A stretch of DNA of 64,000 nt, from the NCBI RefSeq assembly GCF_038404745.2, contig NZ_JAYKTT020000001.1, forward strand, positions 248,001 through 312,000, read 5' to 3'. Below the pieces are notes generated by a model, which was not told the DNA's origin, ran no database searches, and was given only the letters and a program-made list of their open reading frames with translations. Of the stretch, positions 17,795 to 27,289 are shown in pieces. The position numbers were made by a program, and so were the translations under genes. The DNA comes from Chlorogloeopsis sp038404745. GTDB lineage: Bacteria; Cyanobacteriota; Cyanobacteriia; Cyanobacteriales; Nostocaceae. Within the stretch, counting starts at the first letter, position 1; each line of letters begins with the position of its first letter.

Positions 17795-17965
17795 GGATTT
17801 GTCCCTTGTTGTTAGTTTATTAAAGTGAACCTAATAAAGGCTCGAAAATACAGCTTTCTAGAGGTTTCTCTGTAAATAGAGTTGACCACCAAAATAGCTG
17901 TGTTGTTGGATGTATTAATATCAACCAACAAGACAACCATTTGATATGCAACACTTAGATTACTT

Positions 17966-19921
17966 TTAGTCGCGTACTTGTGGGGCATCAGATGGTGAAA
18001 ATTCACTACACTTCAGCCATAGAGCTAAGTTCAAAGCTTTCCAGAGATTGAAAGAATCATCTTCTTCGTATTCTTGAGAAATAAATCTGTGATATGCCTC
18101 ATGCAAACTAATTGTGTTTGTGTACTCCTTAATGAGTTCAGAGTTCTTGACAAGAACCTCTTTTAGGCGCTCTTGCTCAAAAGTTAATAGTCCATGGTTA
18201 AAGCCAGGAGTCAGATTAGATTTGCCACCACGCCATTGCACTTCTTGAGGCAGAATCCCAGCCATTCCCCGACGCATCACCATCCGCGTCCAGCCTTGGT
18301 GTATCTTTTGCTCACCAGGAACAGATAGGCAAAATTCCACTAACCGCTTATCCCAAAATGGAAAACGTAGTTCAATGCCAAACTCGGTAGCAGCTTTGTC
18401 TAATACCTCTAAAGTATAAGGCATAACACCCCTCGCCAAACTGTAGTAGTGTTGTGCTCTTTGGTTCTCTTGTGAGTCTAAGAAAAGTTTGTTTAAAGAT
18501 TTACGCCGTTCTTTTAAGCCAATGCGTTCAACAAAATCAGGGTTAAGGATTGTACTCCATGTAGGTTGATTACCAGAGTCAGTTGTTCGCATTACTCGCC
18601 TTTGCAATGCTTGCCAAACTCGTTGTCCTATTCTCAAAAGCTTATATTTGCGTACTGTTGGCTCAAATTCATACTTCCACAAATATTGCCAGAGTAGCTG
18701 CCAGAAAGAATAATTGAAGTTTTTAGCAAATCCTTTCAGCTGTTGAATTAAGCTGAACCATCGTTTGTTAATTGCCAATTCATTTAAATAGCTTACGCCA
18801 TGTGAAACAGTACTATCTCCATCAAATCCATCAAGAATTATGCGCACCCCCTGCTGTTGAGCAACCTTGTAAATACTCCTGTTTAAATACAAGTTGAAGG
18901 CAAACAGAGGTTCATCCAGATGCTTGAAGAGACTATCTATGAGGGGACTGATTTGATCCGCACAAACGTAGTGTGGCTCCATGCCACCTTGAGCAAGAAC
19001 AGGGTTGATATAAGCACGTTCATCACACTCACTCACTTTGTCAAAAATTGCTGAAAATGTCGGTAATACAGATCCTCCTTCTTCTTCTAGTATTTTCCTT
19101 GCTGTGCAAGTAATTGAGGAAGAGTCTAGCCCACCACTGAGCATTGTACCGAGAGAGTAAGCACTACGCATACGGCATCGCACAGCTTCGGTAAAAATTT
19201 CACGAAACTTATCTGCATATTCCTCATCAGAACCTAAACGCAATTCACAGTTAGGATTTAAAGACCAATATGACTCTAACTTCATTCCTTCACAGCTTAC
19301 TATCATCCGATGAGCAGGAGGGAGTCGGAGGATATCTTGGTAAAAAGTAATGGTAGTATCCTCAAACATCGATACCAGATAATCACCAATCCTCACTTCA
19401 TTTATCTGGCGTGGCACATCTGGCAAGCAAAAGATAGCTTTAATCTCGCTGGCAAAAACAAAAGCTTGTGCAGACGAATAGTAATAGAAAGGTTTTACAC
19501 CAAAATGATCTCTGGCACAGAATAATATTTGCTTTCGCCGATCCCAAATAGCAAAGGCAAAATCACCCAATAAATGCTCTGGGCATTGCTCACCCCATTT
19601 TTCGTAAGCAGCTAATATCAGTTGACTATCAGTGACTTTCTCTGCCGGATAGTCATTTAATTCTAATGCACAGATCAGCTCCTCTCGATTATCAATTCGA
19701 GCATCTGCCGTAATTGTCAAATTACCAGTATGGTGAGGCAACTTCTCCAAAAGAGATTCGGGTGTTGTCCACAGCATTCGATGCCCCAAGCCAACATACC
19801 CATCAATCCAGATGTCTGCATTATCTGGCCCCCTGTGGGCAATAATATCTACCATCTGTCCAAGCCTTTGATGATCAACTGATTGACCATCAAGATAGTA
19901 AACACCGACAATGCCGCTCAT
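17966..19921 (-). CDS. Lasso-peptide cyclase (asparagine-synthetase-like, C protein)
   Basis: A 651-residue homologue of asparagine synthetase B. The N-terminal glutamine amidotransferase-like domain begins MSGIVGVYYLDG: the catalytic Cys2 of true AsnB is replaced by Ser, so glutamine is probably not the nitrogen donor. The C-terminal synthetase domain keeps the ATP-pyrophosphatase loop MLSGGLDSSSITC near residue 260 and a second acidic loop ILDGFDGDSTVSHG. In lasso biosynthesis this enzyme adenylates the Asp/Glu side chain of the core and joins it to the N-terminal amine, forming the isopeptide ring. It starts six bases after the B2 stop. The precursor gene follows after a 171-base gap that may hold an extra promoter. 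Confidence 0.92.
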   Translation of the reverse strand: MSGIVGVYYLDGQSVDHQRLGQMVDIIAHRGPDNADIWIDGYVGLGHRMLWTTPESLLEKLPHHTGNLTITADARIDNREELICALELNDYPAEKVTDSQLILAAYEKWGEQCPEHLLGDFAFAIWDRRKQILFCARDHFGVKPFYYYSSAQAFVFASEIKAIFCLPDVPRQINEVRIGDYLVSMFEDTTITFYQDILRLPPAHRMIVSCEGMKLESYWSLNPNCELRLGSDEEYADKFREIFTEAVRCRMRSAYSLGTMLSGGLDSSSITCTARKILEEEGGSVLPTFSAIFDKVSECDERAYINPVLAQGGMEPHYVCADQISPLIDSLFKHLDEPLFAFNLYLNRSIYKVAQQQGVRIILDGFDGDSTVSHGVSYLNELAINKRWFSLIQQLKGFAKNFNYSFWQLLWQYLWKYEFEPTVRKYKLLRIGQRVWQALQRRVMRTTDSGNQPTWSTILNPDFVERIGLKERRKSLNKLFLDSQENQRAQHYYSLARGVMPYTLEVLDKAATEFGIELRFPFWDKRLVEFCLSVPGEQKIHQGWTRMVMRRGMAGILPQEVQWRGGKSNLTPGFNHGLLTFEQERLKEVLVKNSELIKEYTNTISLHEAYHRFISQEYEEDDSFNLWKALNLALWLKCSEFSPSDAPQVRD

Positions 19922-19927
19922 AGTTGT

Positions 19928-20356
19928 CTAATTGTATAAAGATGGCAGTGGGGTAAACCGTGAAAGATCTGTAAGATTGCCAATGACAATTTGTCCTTGA
20001 TTCTCAATCCACGCATGAGCTTCTAGTTTCCCTTTTTCACTCTTGGTGACTCCTATACGCAGTTGCGGTGAGTAACCGTATCGATTCATCAGTGTCTGGC
20101 AAGTCAAAGCACGGGCTAGACACTTCGCACCACCAGGCATATAGCGAGTACTTGCATTAACAGCCCAGATAATTTGGTTGAGAGAGATTTGATCTCGTTG
20201 AGGACTTTGCTGACTGATGATTGCTAGTCGTTGCTGTAATTTTTGAAATGGCAGCAAACATAATCCTAATCTGACTAATCCTAACAAAATAAATGTATTA
20301 ATTAAAAGATTACGTTCTCTATCATTAAGACGTAATAGTTTGCATACTTGCTTCAT
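19928..20356 (-). CDS. Lasso-peptide leader peptidase, B2 protein (transglutaminase-like)
   Basis: A 142-residue protein of the B2 family (PF13471 type), a split form of McjB. The probable catalytic triad is Cys79 in GGAKCLARALTC, His114 in LEAHAWIE, and an Asp such as Asp130 in GNLTDLSRF. The N-terminal half is hydrophobic with one helix (NTFILLGLVRLGLCLLPF) that may touch the membrane. It cleaves the leader from the precursor delivered by the B1/RRE protein. The ATG at 20356 lies inside the end of the B1 gene (32-base overlap), which suggests coupled translation and matched amounts. Confidence 0.92.
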   Translation of the reverse strand: MKQVCKLLRLNDRERNLLINTFILLGLVRLGLCLLPFQKLQQRLAIISQQSPQRDQISLNQIIWAVNASTRYMPGGAKCLARALTCQTLMNRYGYSPQLRIGVTKSEKGKLEAHAWIENQGQIVIGNLTDLSRFTPLPSLYN

Positions 20357-20633
20357 CTCTAATTTCTATCATTCCTTTCTCTGCTAAATCTTCTATTAAT
20401 GCTAATAAGTCTTTTTTGCACTCTTCTGGCTCTGCTTCATACTCATCCAACAGTACACCCAAAATGTACTCCACAGTTTTTGGTTCTTGAATTAAATTCC
20501 AGATGAAAGTACCTGTTTCATTTAAACCGTAGTAAATTCCTGAGGTTATATTAAGAATAACAGTCTCGCCTAAAACTTCAGAAGAAACTTGATTTTTATT
20601 TGCTACTATCCAGTTATTAAAGCTATTTATCAT
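20325..20633 (-). CDS. Lasso-peptide B1 protein, PqqD-like RiPP recognition element
   Basis: A 102-residue PqqD-family protein. The sequence EVLGETVILNITSGIYYGLN gives the beta-strand hairpin of the winged fold, then ETGTFIWNLI and VEYILGVLLDEYEA form the helices. GMIEIR near the end is the last wing. RRE domains bind the leader peptide in the groove between the third helix and third strand and hand it to B2. It is the first gene of the lasso operon. Upstream there are about 420 bases of AT-rich DNA, so the promoter lies there. No clear ribosome binding site precedes the ATG. Confidence 0.9.
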   Translation of the reverse strand: MINSFNNWIVANKNQVSSEVLGETVILNITSGIYYGLNETGTFIWNLIQEPKTVEYILGVLLDEYEAEPEECKKDLLALIEDLAEKGMIEIRDEASMQTITS

Positions 20634-21052
20634 CGTGTTTAGTACATTAAAGCAGACTTTCTAATAGATTTACTATAAATGTTGAATAAAAAACTAACTT
20701 TATATTCCCTTGTTTGAGAGTTCACCATATCTTTACAATTATAAAACTATAAAATAAGCAATTATTAAAAATTAATTGATTTAAGTTTTAATTTGAACCT
20801 TAATGCATTAAGATAGTATATAATATATTAGTGACATAAGTGATTAAAATTCTTATACTAGTATGGTTTTAATAATTGTAAGTTAATAAATAACCTATAA
20901 GCAAAGTTAAATTATTAAAACTATAGAAATAAATTTTTAATGTTTTGATACTAAAGTTTAGATGCATATTAAATTGTTAAGAGCTTGATGTTTAATTAAT
21001 GCCGATGCGATCGCAAAGCCGACAAAATATAATTATTAATCTTGACATTTGC
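20634..21052. other. AT-rich intergenic region upstream of the lasso operon
   Basis: About 420 bases, more than 75 percent A+T by eye, between the acetyltransferase gene and the first lasso gene. No second precursor-like open frame was found on either strand. A HIP1 site lies near 21008. It should contain the promoter of the lasso operon, but several TATAAT-like words (for example around 20815-20830) make any single call unsafe. Confidence 0.5.
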
Positions 21053-21595
21053 CTAAAACAGTTTTCTTTGCTTAATAGGTTGAGCTGGATTACCCGCATA
21101 AATTGTCATTGGTTCTAAAGAGCGTCCAGTGACTCCACCCAAGGTTAGCACTGCTCCCTGCCCGACGATAACTCCAGGGCCAATTACAGCTTTGCTAGCA
21201 ATCCAACTACTCTGTTGAATGTGGATTGGGGCAGTAATTAGTTTAAAATCGGGATGGCTCCAGTCGTGATTGCCAGTGCAGAGATAGACACCTTGAGATA
21301 GGCAAACATGACTTTCAATAATGACAGGAGCCAGGTTATCAATCCAAGCATCTTCTCCAATCCATACATGATCGCCGACTGTCAACCGCCAGGGAAACTT
21401 GACCCGCACTCCTGGTTTAATACGGACATTTTTACCAATTTGCGCCCCGAAAGTGCGAAGTAGCCAAACCTTAAAGGCGGAAAATACAAGTATATGGCTT
21501 TGTAGCAAAGATGATCCTAGAAAGTACCACAAAAGTTGTTTCCAGTAGGGTGCGCCAGGCGTATAGGTGCCAAGAGTATAATTGTCTAAATGCAT
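21053..21595 (-). CDS. WcaF-like hexapeptide-repeat acetyltransferase
   Basis: A 180-residue left-handed beta-helix acyltransferase. The N-terminus LDNYTLGTYTPGAPYWKQLLWYF is typical of WcaF/colanic acid acetyltransferases. Then come hexapeptide turns (IGKNVRIKPGVRV, VGDHVWIGEDAWI) and the catalytic His region LCTGNHDWSHPDF. The end (IYAGNPAQPIKQRK) is also standard. It transfers acetyl from acetyl-CoA to a sugar hydroxyl of a lipid-linked or polymeric glycan. It is the most downstream gene of the minus-strand polysaccharide locus. Confidence 0.88.
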   Translation of the reverse strand: MHLDNYTLGTYTPGAPYWKQLLWYFLGSSLLQSHILVFSAFKVWLLRTFGAQIGKNVRIKPGVRVKFPWRLTVGDHVWIGEDAWIDNLAPVIIESHVCLSQGVYLCTGNHDWSHPDFKLITAPIHIQQSSWIASKAVIGPGVIVGQGAVLTLGGVTGRSLEPMTIYAGNPAQPIKQRKLF

Positions 21596-21656
21596 AGTAT
21601 GGCAAGCAGGATAATTTTTGAATTTGTTCCCGTATTGTAATAGTTAAAAATTTTTA

Positions 21657-22688
21657 TTATTCAGATATTAAAAGTTTGCAACTAGAAGGCGACTTTAGGT
21701 CGTTTTGCATATTATAGTCAGCTGTAGCAAATTCTATTTGCAGTATTAAACGGTCTTGAGCAGTGGGAGTGGTACCTTTATGAAAACATGATGTATCTTC
21801 AACAAAACCAAATCCAGCTTTCCCGCAAATAATCACTAATTTTTCTCTGCCATAGTAGTCTATAATATCTTGATCTGTTTCCTTTTTATGAAATAACAGA
21901 TGTGTAAATTTCTTTTTCTTATGACTTCCACGAATACAGACATGAGCTCCACTAGTTTCATCTACATCAGTCAAATAAAAGAAAAATTTTAAAAATTTAT
22001 AATCATCTATATCGTAGTGAAACATTTGAAACGCTCTCTTTTTTTCGCTATTGCTTATCTCACCAGCAAAGCTCCACCACAGCTCATTTCCTTGAATCAC
22101 TGGCTGTGTATTCAAATATTTTGTAGATATTGCTAATAAAATGGGATCATTTCTTAATTTTTGAATTGCAGGGCAATGCAAATATGTATTAAAGTAACTA
22201 GCCAGTGCAAATCTTTTTTCTAGCTTGATATTTATTTGTTCCTTCTGATAATAATAGAATCCAAGCCACGGTTTTCTATTACCATGGCAAGGATGAGAAT
22301 AGGCAAATTCAATTATTTCTGTGACTATATCTTGAGGCAAGTTTATACCCAAGTAAAAACCATTTTCTTTTAGCTGTTTAACTACTTCATCTATATCAAG
22401 CTCTTTAAATAAAGAATCACTTTGATCACTTACTGGCTCTTTAGAATTTTTAAATTTGTGTTTTGAAAAATAATTATTGATATTTCTTACCAAATTAAAT
22501 CTAGCGAGTTTACGCATCAACAACCATCTAGGATTTTTGAGTAAACCTCTAATATTCTCATATAAAATCTCGTATATGTATGAAGAATTCAATAGCTTAT
22601 GTACGTATATGATAAATTTATTTAAATTAATTAATATGCTTTGAATAAAAAATATCATTTTCAGCCCTATTTTACAGATTAAAAACAA
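21657..22688 (-). CDS. Phytanoyl-CoA dioxygenase-like protein
   Basis: A 343-residue AT-rich gene whose C-terminal two thirds match the PhyH fold. FHYDIDDYKFLKFFFYLTDV is the H-x-D iron pair plus strand. ETSGAHVCIRGSHKKKK is the loop common to sugar- or lipid-hydroxylating PhyH proteins. The distal His lies in DTSCFHKGTTPTAQDRLILQ, with Arg as the 2-oxoglutarate anchor. The first 80 residues are basic and hydrophobic and not recognised. The iron-site layout resembles that of the gene at the left edge of the window. Presence inside a glycan locus suggests hydroxylation of a lipid or sugar component; the substrate is unknown. Confidence 0.75.
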   Translation of the reverse strand: MFLICKIGLKMIFFIQSILINLNKFIIYVHKLLNSSYIYEILYENIRGLLKNPRWLLMRKLARFNLVRNINNYFSKHKFKNSKEPVSDQSDSLFKELDIDEVVKQLKENGFYLGINLPQDIVTEIIEFAYSHPCHGNRKPWLGFYYYQKEQINIKLEKRFALASYFNTYLHCPAIQKLRNDPILLAISTKYLNTQPVIQGNELWWSFAGEISNSEKKRAFQMFHYDIDDYKFLKFFFYLTDVDETSGAHVCIRGSHKKKKFTHLLFHKKETDQDIIDYYGREKLVIICGKAGFGFVEDTSCFHKGTTPTAQDRLILQIEFATADYNMQNDLKSPSSCKLLISE

Positions 22689-22943
22689 TTCTATATCTTA
22701 GAATCACATAGAAAAATTTATAAATCTGTTTCCAATACAGGATATTATCTACTGCCGCAAATATTCTTGTTTCTATTAAAATTAATTTATTCATATAAAA
22801 AACAAAATACCTGAATTTATGAAAATAAGTTTTTGTAAAACACAGATTTTCCTCTTAACCTTTTAATTACTCTTGAAAGTTTAAATTTAATATAATTATG
22901 TACAAAAAGTATAAAATTAGTATAATTTAAACTAATAAATAAT

Positions 22944-23786
22944 TTAATTTTTTCGTAATTCATATATTTTAGCATCTATTAGAAATCTATACCAAAAACC
23001 TTGTAAAACATGAAAAATTAACCCTTCCTTACCATCTAAAAAACCTAAACCAACAATATAGCGTAAAAGAAAGTAGAGAAAAGCACGTAAAAAAAGAGGC
23101 GAGCGTGCATAAAGGTTTTTCTTCACCCATCTTCGCTGACTAGCTTGAGAAAACTGACCTTTTTTTAAAAGAAAATCATCTTGTTCGACACTAATATTGA
23201 GTATGTCTTTCACCTCTCGTTCCGCATAGCGATTATGTTTATCAGTCCAAAAACTTAAACCTTTTTGATTTTCATCTATAATATCGTGCTGAAGATTAGC
23301 AATTTTGCCTTTAGAAAGAATCATATGCTCATCCATCCACCTCTGTTCGCAAGTACCCGTTCCATTACGCCAAATTCGTAATAGCCAGGTAGGATAGTAG
23401 CCACCATGACGCATCCAACGTCCCATAAAAAACACGCGGCGTTTAACTTGATATCCTGTAATACCGTTTGATGTCTTAGGTAAGATTGATTCTAACTCTT
23501 CAACCAATTCAGGAGTAAGCCGTTCATCAGCATCAAGGCGCATAATCCAGTTTGTAGTGATTGGTAAGTTCTCAATAGCCCAGTTAAGTTGTTTTGCTTG
23601 GTTCTCAAAAGGATGATTAAACACTTGACAACCAGCTTTTTGAGCTATTTCCACTGTTCGATCCGTACTACCAGAATCGACAATAAAAATTTTTGCATTT
23701 AGCTTTTGTAAACTACCTAAACACGTTGGGAGATTGAGTTCTTCATTTTTAGTTAAGATGATTACCGATAGTAAATCTATTTTCAT
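22944..23786 (-). CDS. Family 2 glycosyltransferase (WaaE/KdtX-like)
   Basis: A 280-residue GT2 enzyme. LSVIILTKNEELNLPTCLGS is the nucleotide-sugar loop, FIVDSGSTDRTVEIA follows, and NWIMRLDADERLTPELVEEL holds the metal-binding DxD. RRVFFMGRWMRHGGYYPTWL and the tryptophan-rich CEQRWMDEHM are typical of the KdtX/WaaE group that adds a sugar to lipid carriers or cores. The ATG at 23786 is taken as the start; a TTG two codons upstream is in frame. The C-terminus has a hydrophobic stretch (LFLRAFLYFLLRYIVGLGFL) that would associate with the membrane. Confidence 0.87.
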   Translation of the reverse strand: MKIDLLSVIILTKNEELNLPTCLGSLQKLNAKIFIVDSGSTDRTVEIAQKAGCQVFNHPFENQAKQLNWAIENLPITTNWIMRLDADERLTPELVEELESILPKTSNGITGYQVKRRVFFMGRWMRHGGYYPTWLLRIWRNGTGTCEQRWMDEHMILSKGKIANLQHDIIDENQKGLSFWTDKHNRYAEREVKDILNISVEQDDFLLKKGQFSQASQRRWVKKNLYARSPLFLRAFLYFLLRYIVGLGFLDGKEGLIFHVLQGFWYRFLIDAKIYELRKN

Positions 23787-24139
23787 AATCAATTCAGAAA
23801 ATCAGTAAAAAACAGTGATTTATAAAGATTGGGAGTTTTTTTAGGAAATTTAAAGGTGAGATTTGTAAACCTTTTTGAGTAGTTTGATAAATAATCTATT
23901 ATTGCCAACTAAACTTTTATATAAGACTAGTATTTGATTTTTAAATACATACGTAAGGTTATGTTAGCGTAGCATAACGCACCAAGACCTGGAGATGGTG
24001 CGTTACGGACTTCGTCCTAACACATCCTACAAATACTCAAATACTTTAGATTTTTTCAATAATCAAATCGGAGTTATATAGATAAACTAATATTTAACCA
24101 GGATATTAATTATAATTTTTTTAATTGTTTTAAATAAAA
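23787..24139. other. Intergenic region with palindromic repeat
   Basis: A 353-base AT-rich gap. Its only GC-richer part (about 23953-24031) is a dispersed-repeat-like palindrome, listed separately. No gene was recognised. Confidence 0.5.
23953..24031. repeat. Dispersed palindromic repeat (TAACGCACC family)
   Basis: TAACGCACC (23975-23983) and its reverse complement GGTGCGTTA (23997-24005) flank a 13-base loop. The outer parts end in CACATCCTAC. The words GGTGCGTTA and the CATCCTAC ends recall the elements at 28720-28838 and 31600-31708, suggesting one family of small non-coding repeats. Confidence 0.5.
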
Positions 24140-25351
24140 TTAATCAAAGTGAGGAAGATTTTTTCTTTCGATAATTGCTGTATATATTTCTATAAGATTT
24201 GAGGCAATATGGTTCCAAGTGTATTTATCATGAATTATTTGACGAGCACGATCGCCCATTTGTTTAGCTAATTGAGGAGAGTTGAGACAATCATCAAGGG
24301 CATTCGCGATCGCTGAGATATTTTGTGGGATGACGTAGCCAAGTTTGTGTTGCTCAACCACAGAAGCGAGTGCAACACCAGGAGTAATGATCACAGGAAG
24401 ACCTGCTGCTAAGGCTTCTAAAACTGCCAGGCCAAAGTTTTCAGAGTGAGATGTCAGAGCAAATAAATCTGAGCCTTGCATCAATAAATTTTTGCTCTCG
24501 CCTTCAACAAATCCAGCAAAATTGGTGTGATCGCGAATGCCAATTGAATCCACAAGAGACTGAAGTTCATTTGTGTATTCTGGAGAGCCATTACCTGCTA
24601 AAACGAAGGTAAAACGATGGTGCTTAAGTTTGCCTAACGCTGGAATTAGATACTCTAACCCTTTTTTGGGATGTAAGCGGGATAAAAATAGGATCACAGT
24701 TTCATCTGGAGGAACGTTGAGTTGTTGCCGGAGACGACAACGAGCATCTGGGATAACAGGAGGAATGGAGAGTGCATGAGGTAGGACAAAGCTAGGAACC
24801 CGAAGATTTAAGCGAGAAACTTCTTGCTGTTCTTGTTTAGAGGTGAGGTGAAGCACCCGACTGTGGTTAAGGTTAGCCCTTTCAATCAAATCGAGGTAAA
24901 TTTGTTTTTTACGGGCCCTTTGTTGGAGTGACCATTCACAAAGTTGACCTAAAGGGCGAACAATATAGGGAATGTTTTGCAGACGAGCGATCGCCATTGC
25001 TGCTGTAGAAGCATAGGAAAAAATAGCGTGGACGTGCAGCAAGTCATATTTGTGAGCGTTTTGCCACAACCATGCAGTGAGTTGGCTAGAAAAGGCGAAT
25101 TCTCGGATAGAGTTAATTTTAGGGGAAAAGCGCGGAAAAAACTGAATCGGGACTTGTTTGTACTCTACAAGCTTGGATAGAGGCACATCTAATACATCAT
25201 CACCATTATCATTTGTTGTGATAATTTCGGCATCAACACCTAAACTTTGCAGTGCTTTAACAGTTTGCAGTATTGCTTGACTAGGCCCACCCCGTACAGA
25301 GGCAACTGATGGTATCACATGAAGAATTTTCATGTTGTTATTTGTATCCAT
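24140..25351 (-). CDS. Family 4 glycosyltransferase
   Basis: A 403-residue GT-B fold retaining enzyme. The N-terminal domain starts MKILHVIPSVASVRGGPSQA. The C-terminal donor-binding domain shows ILFLSRLHPKKGLEYLIPAL and the EX7E motif ENFGLAVLE within ALTSHSENFGLAVLEALAAG. An ATG six codons into the frame (25333) is an alternative start; neither has a clear ribosome binding site. It is one of the chain-extending transferases of the polysaccharide locus; the sugar cannot be predicted. Confidence 0.87.
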   Translation of the reverse strand: MDTNNNMKILHVIPSVASVRGGPSQAILQTVKALQSLGVDAEIITTNDNGDDVLDVPLSKLVEYKQVPIQFFPRFSPKINSIREFAFSSQLTAWLWQNAHKYDLLHVHAIFSYASTAAMAIARLQNIPYIVRPLGQLCEWSLQQRARKKQIYLDLIERANLNHSRVLHLTSKQEQQEVSRLNLRVPSFVLPHALSIPPVIPDARCRLRQQLNVPPDETVILFLSRLHPKKGLEYLIPALGKLKHHRFTFVLAGNGSPEYTNELQSLVDSIGIRDHTNFAGFVEGESKNLLMQGSDLFALTSHSENFGLAVLEALAAGLPVIITPGVALASVVEQHKLGYVIPQNISAIANALDDCLNSPQLAKQMGDRARQIIHDKYTWNHIASNLIEIYTAIIERKNLPHFD

Positions 25352-25454
25352 TCATACTCGTAAAAAGAACTGGGGACTGGTGATTAGGTATTGGGGATTG
25401 GGTAAGAAAAGGAAAAATTATGGAAGTAGCTGTAAGTTATTAAATCTTAAATTT

Positions 25455-27281
25455 TTATTGATTAATTTGCTCCCACCAGTGATCTAGAATTGCCAAACTC
25501 CAATGACGGTACCAGAGTTGAAGATTAATTTTTTTATCTAATTTATGAATCGGAAAATACGCTTTCCATTCTTTGTCTATCCATTTCTGAAAAGGAAAAA
25601 GGAATCCTCGCTTGGGAAGATTTACTAACCAATTTGGTAACTCAGGAATTGATTGAATTAACAACTGTTTCTTTGGTGCTAGGCGTATATTGCTAGGAAT
25701 AGCAGCGATTGTTTCTAATAAAACTTGATCAACAAAAGGAACTCTTAATTCTAATCCCCACGCCATACTCATAACATCACTATCTCGCAATAACTGGTTA
25801 CGCATATAGCAGCTTAGTTCTAACCAGCTTACTTCATCTTCTAAAGAAGGAAGATTTGTCGGTAGGCCTATATTCTGGAAAACATCGCTTTTATGATCTA
25901 CAGGAGGAATTGAGGAGTAAGCCAAAGAATCTTTTAAGTAATGTTGAAGAATTTTAATAGCTTCGCTATGAGAGAAAATTCCTCTATAACTACTATAAGC
26001 TGATGCCGTTGTCGGTTTTTGCTGCAAAAAGTCTCCTAAACGTTTTAATTGTGGCGAACCTCCCCAAAATGCTAATTCTTTACCTAAGATGCTAGTGATG
26101 AATTTAATTTTCTGGAATTGCTGTCCCCAATGAACCATTTTTGGTACTTGTTGAAATGTTTTATAGCCACCGAACAGTTCATCTCCTCCTAATCCAGATA
26201 AGACTACTTTTGTCTGATCTTGGTGTGCTACATGAGAAACACAAAAAGTATTGAAACCGTCTATACTGGGTTGATCAATACTTAATAAAAATTGAGGTAA
26301 TAAATCTCGTCCCAAAGAAGCTGTAATTTTGTATTCTGTATGCTCTGTGTTATATAAATCAGCAACTTTTTGGGCAACTTCTCCTTCACTCCATTCGTTT
26401 TCTTCAAAAGCTATTGAGTAAGTTCTTAATTTGCCTTTTTGAGTTTGACGTGATAAGGCAACTATGGAGGCTGAATCAATACCACCACTGAGAAATATAC
26501 CTACAGGAACATCACTGACAAAGTGATGTTCAATTGAGTCATTTAGAGCCTTAAGGACTTTTTCTGTTGCTTCTGGTAAAGAAATGGCTTCGGCAGCAAA
26601 TTTAATCTGCCAATACTGCTGTTTGGAGATTTTGCCTGCTTGCCAATATAAGTAATGACCAGCTTCTAAACAGTTAATACCTTTAATCAAAGTGTAAGGC
26701 TCTGGTACACTTCCACCTGTAAGATAGCCATATAAACCTTCTGGACTTAAGCAAATGCTAGGTAGTCCAGAAGCAACAATAGCTCTAATTTCTGAGGCAA
26801 ATACTAAAGTTGAGCCAGAATGCCAATAATATAGTGGTTTGATTCCCAAAGGATCGCGAGCAATAAAGCAGGTATTTTCTTGATTGTCCCAAATCGCAAA
26901 GGCAAACATCCCTCGCAATTGTTTGACACAATCTGCTCCCATGCGTTGATAGAGCTTGAGAATAACTTCAGTATCACTGCGAGAATAAAATTGTTCACCT
27001 TGAGTCTCTAGTTGCGATCGCAAATACTGAAAGTTGTAAATTTCTCCATTGAAGGTAATCCAATATCTACTATCCTGCGTAGACATAGGTTGATGTCCCG
27101 CAGGAGTTAGATCTAAGATGGACAAACGAGTGTGAGCAAAAAAAGCTTGACGATTGGGAGCAATATAAACCCCTTGGTCGTCTGGGCCTCTATGCTGTAA
27201 AGTATTTTGCATTAATTGGATTGAGGAATCCAAGCGATCTTGGTAAGGCGCTGTTGTTAGAATTCCTGCTATACCACACAT
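25455..27281 (-). CDS. asnB: Asparagine synthetase (glutamine-hydrolysing) in the polysaccharide locus
   Basis: A 608-residue AsnB-type enzyme. It begins MCGIAGIL, so the amidotransferase nucleophile Cys2 is present, unlike in the lasso cyclase. HRGPDDQGVY and the FNGEIYNF glutamine-binding strands are intact. The synthetase domain has the ATP-pyrophosphatase loop FLSGGIDSASIVAL. AsnB paralogues within surface-glycan clusters may amidate uronic acids or other carboxylates instead of making asparagine; that role is inferred from context. It starts only eight bases after the upstream glycosyltransferase, in the same direction, so they are co-transcribed. Confidence 0.88.
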   Translation of the reverse strand: MCGIAGILTTAPYQDRLDSSIQLMQNTLQHRGPDDQGVYIAPNRQAFFAHTRLSILDLTPAGHQPMSTQDSRYWITFNGEIYNFQYLRSQLETQGEQFYSRSDTEVILKLYQRMGADCVKQLRGMFAFAIWDNQENTCFIARDPLGIKPLYYWHSGSTLVFASEIRAIVASGLPSICLSPEGLYGYLTGGSVPEPYTLIKGINCLEAGHYLYWQAGKISKQQYWQIKFAAEAISLPEATEKVLKALNDSIEHHFVSDVPVGIFLSGGIDSASIVALSRQTQKGKLRTYSIAFEENEWSEGEVAQKVADLYNTEHTEYKITASLGRDLLPQFLLSIDQPSIDGFNTFCVSHVAHQDQTKVVLSGLGGDELFGGYKTFQQVPKMVHWGQQFQKIKFITSILGKELAFWGGSPQLKRLGDFLQQKPTTASAYSSYRGIFSHSEAIKILQHYLKDSLAYSSIPPVDHKSDVFQNIGLPTNLPSLEDEVSWLELSCYMRNQLLRDSDVMSMAWGLELRVPFVDQVLLETIAAIPSNIRLAPKKQLLIQSIPELPNWLVNLPKRGFLFPFQKWIDKEWKAYFPIHKLDKKINLQLWYRHWSLAILDHWWEQINQ

Positions 27282-27289
27282 TTATTTAA

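Noticed and set aside
17812..18006. 64-codon minus-strand frame between the cyclase and precursor genes
   Set aside because: It overlaps the end of the cyclase in another frame, has no ribosome binding site and lacks a lasso leader pattern; not a second precursor.
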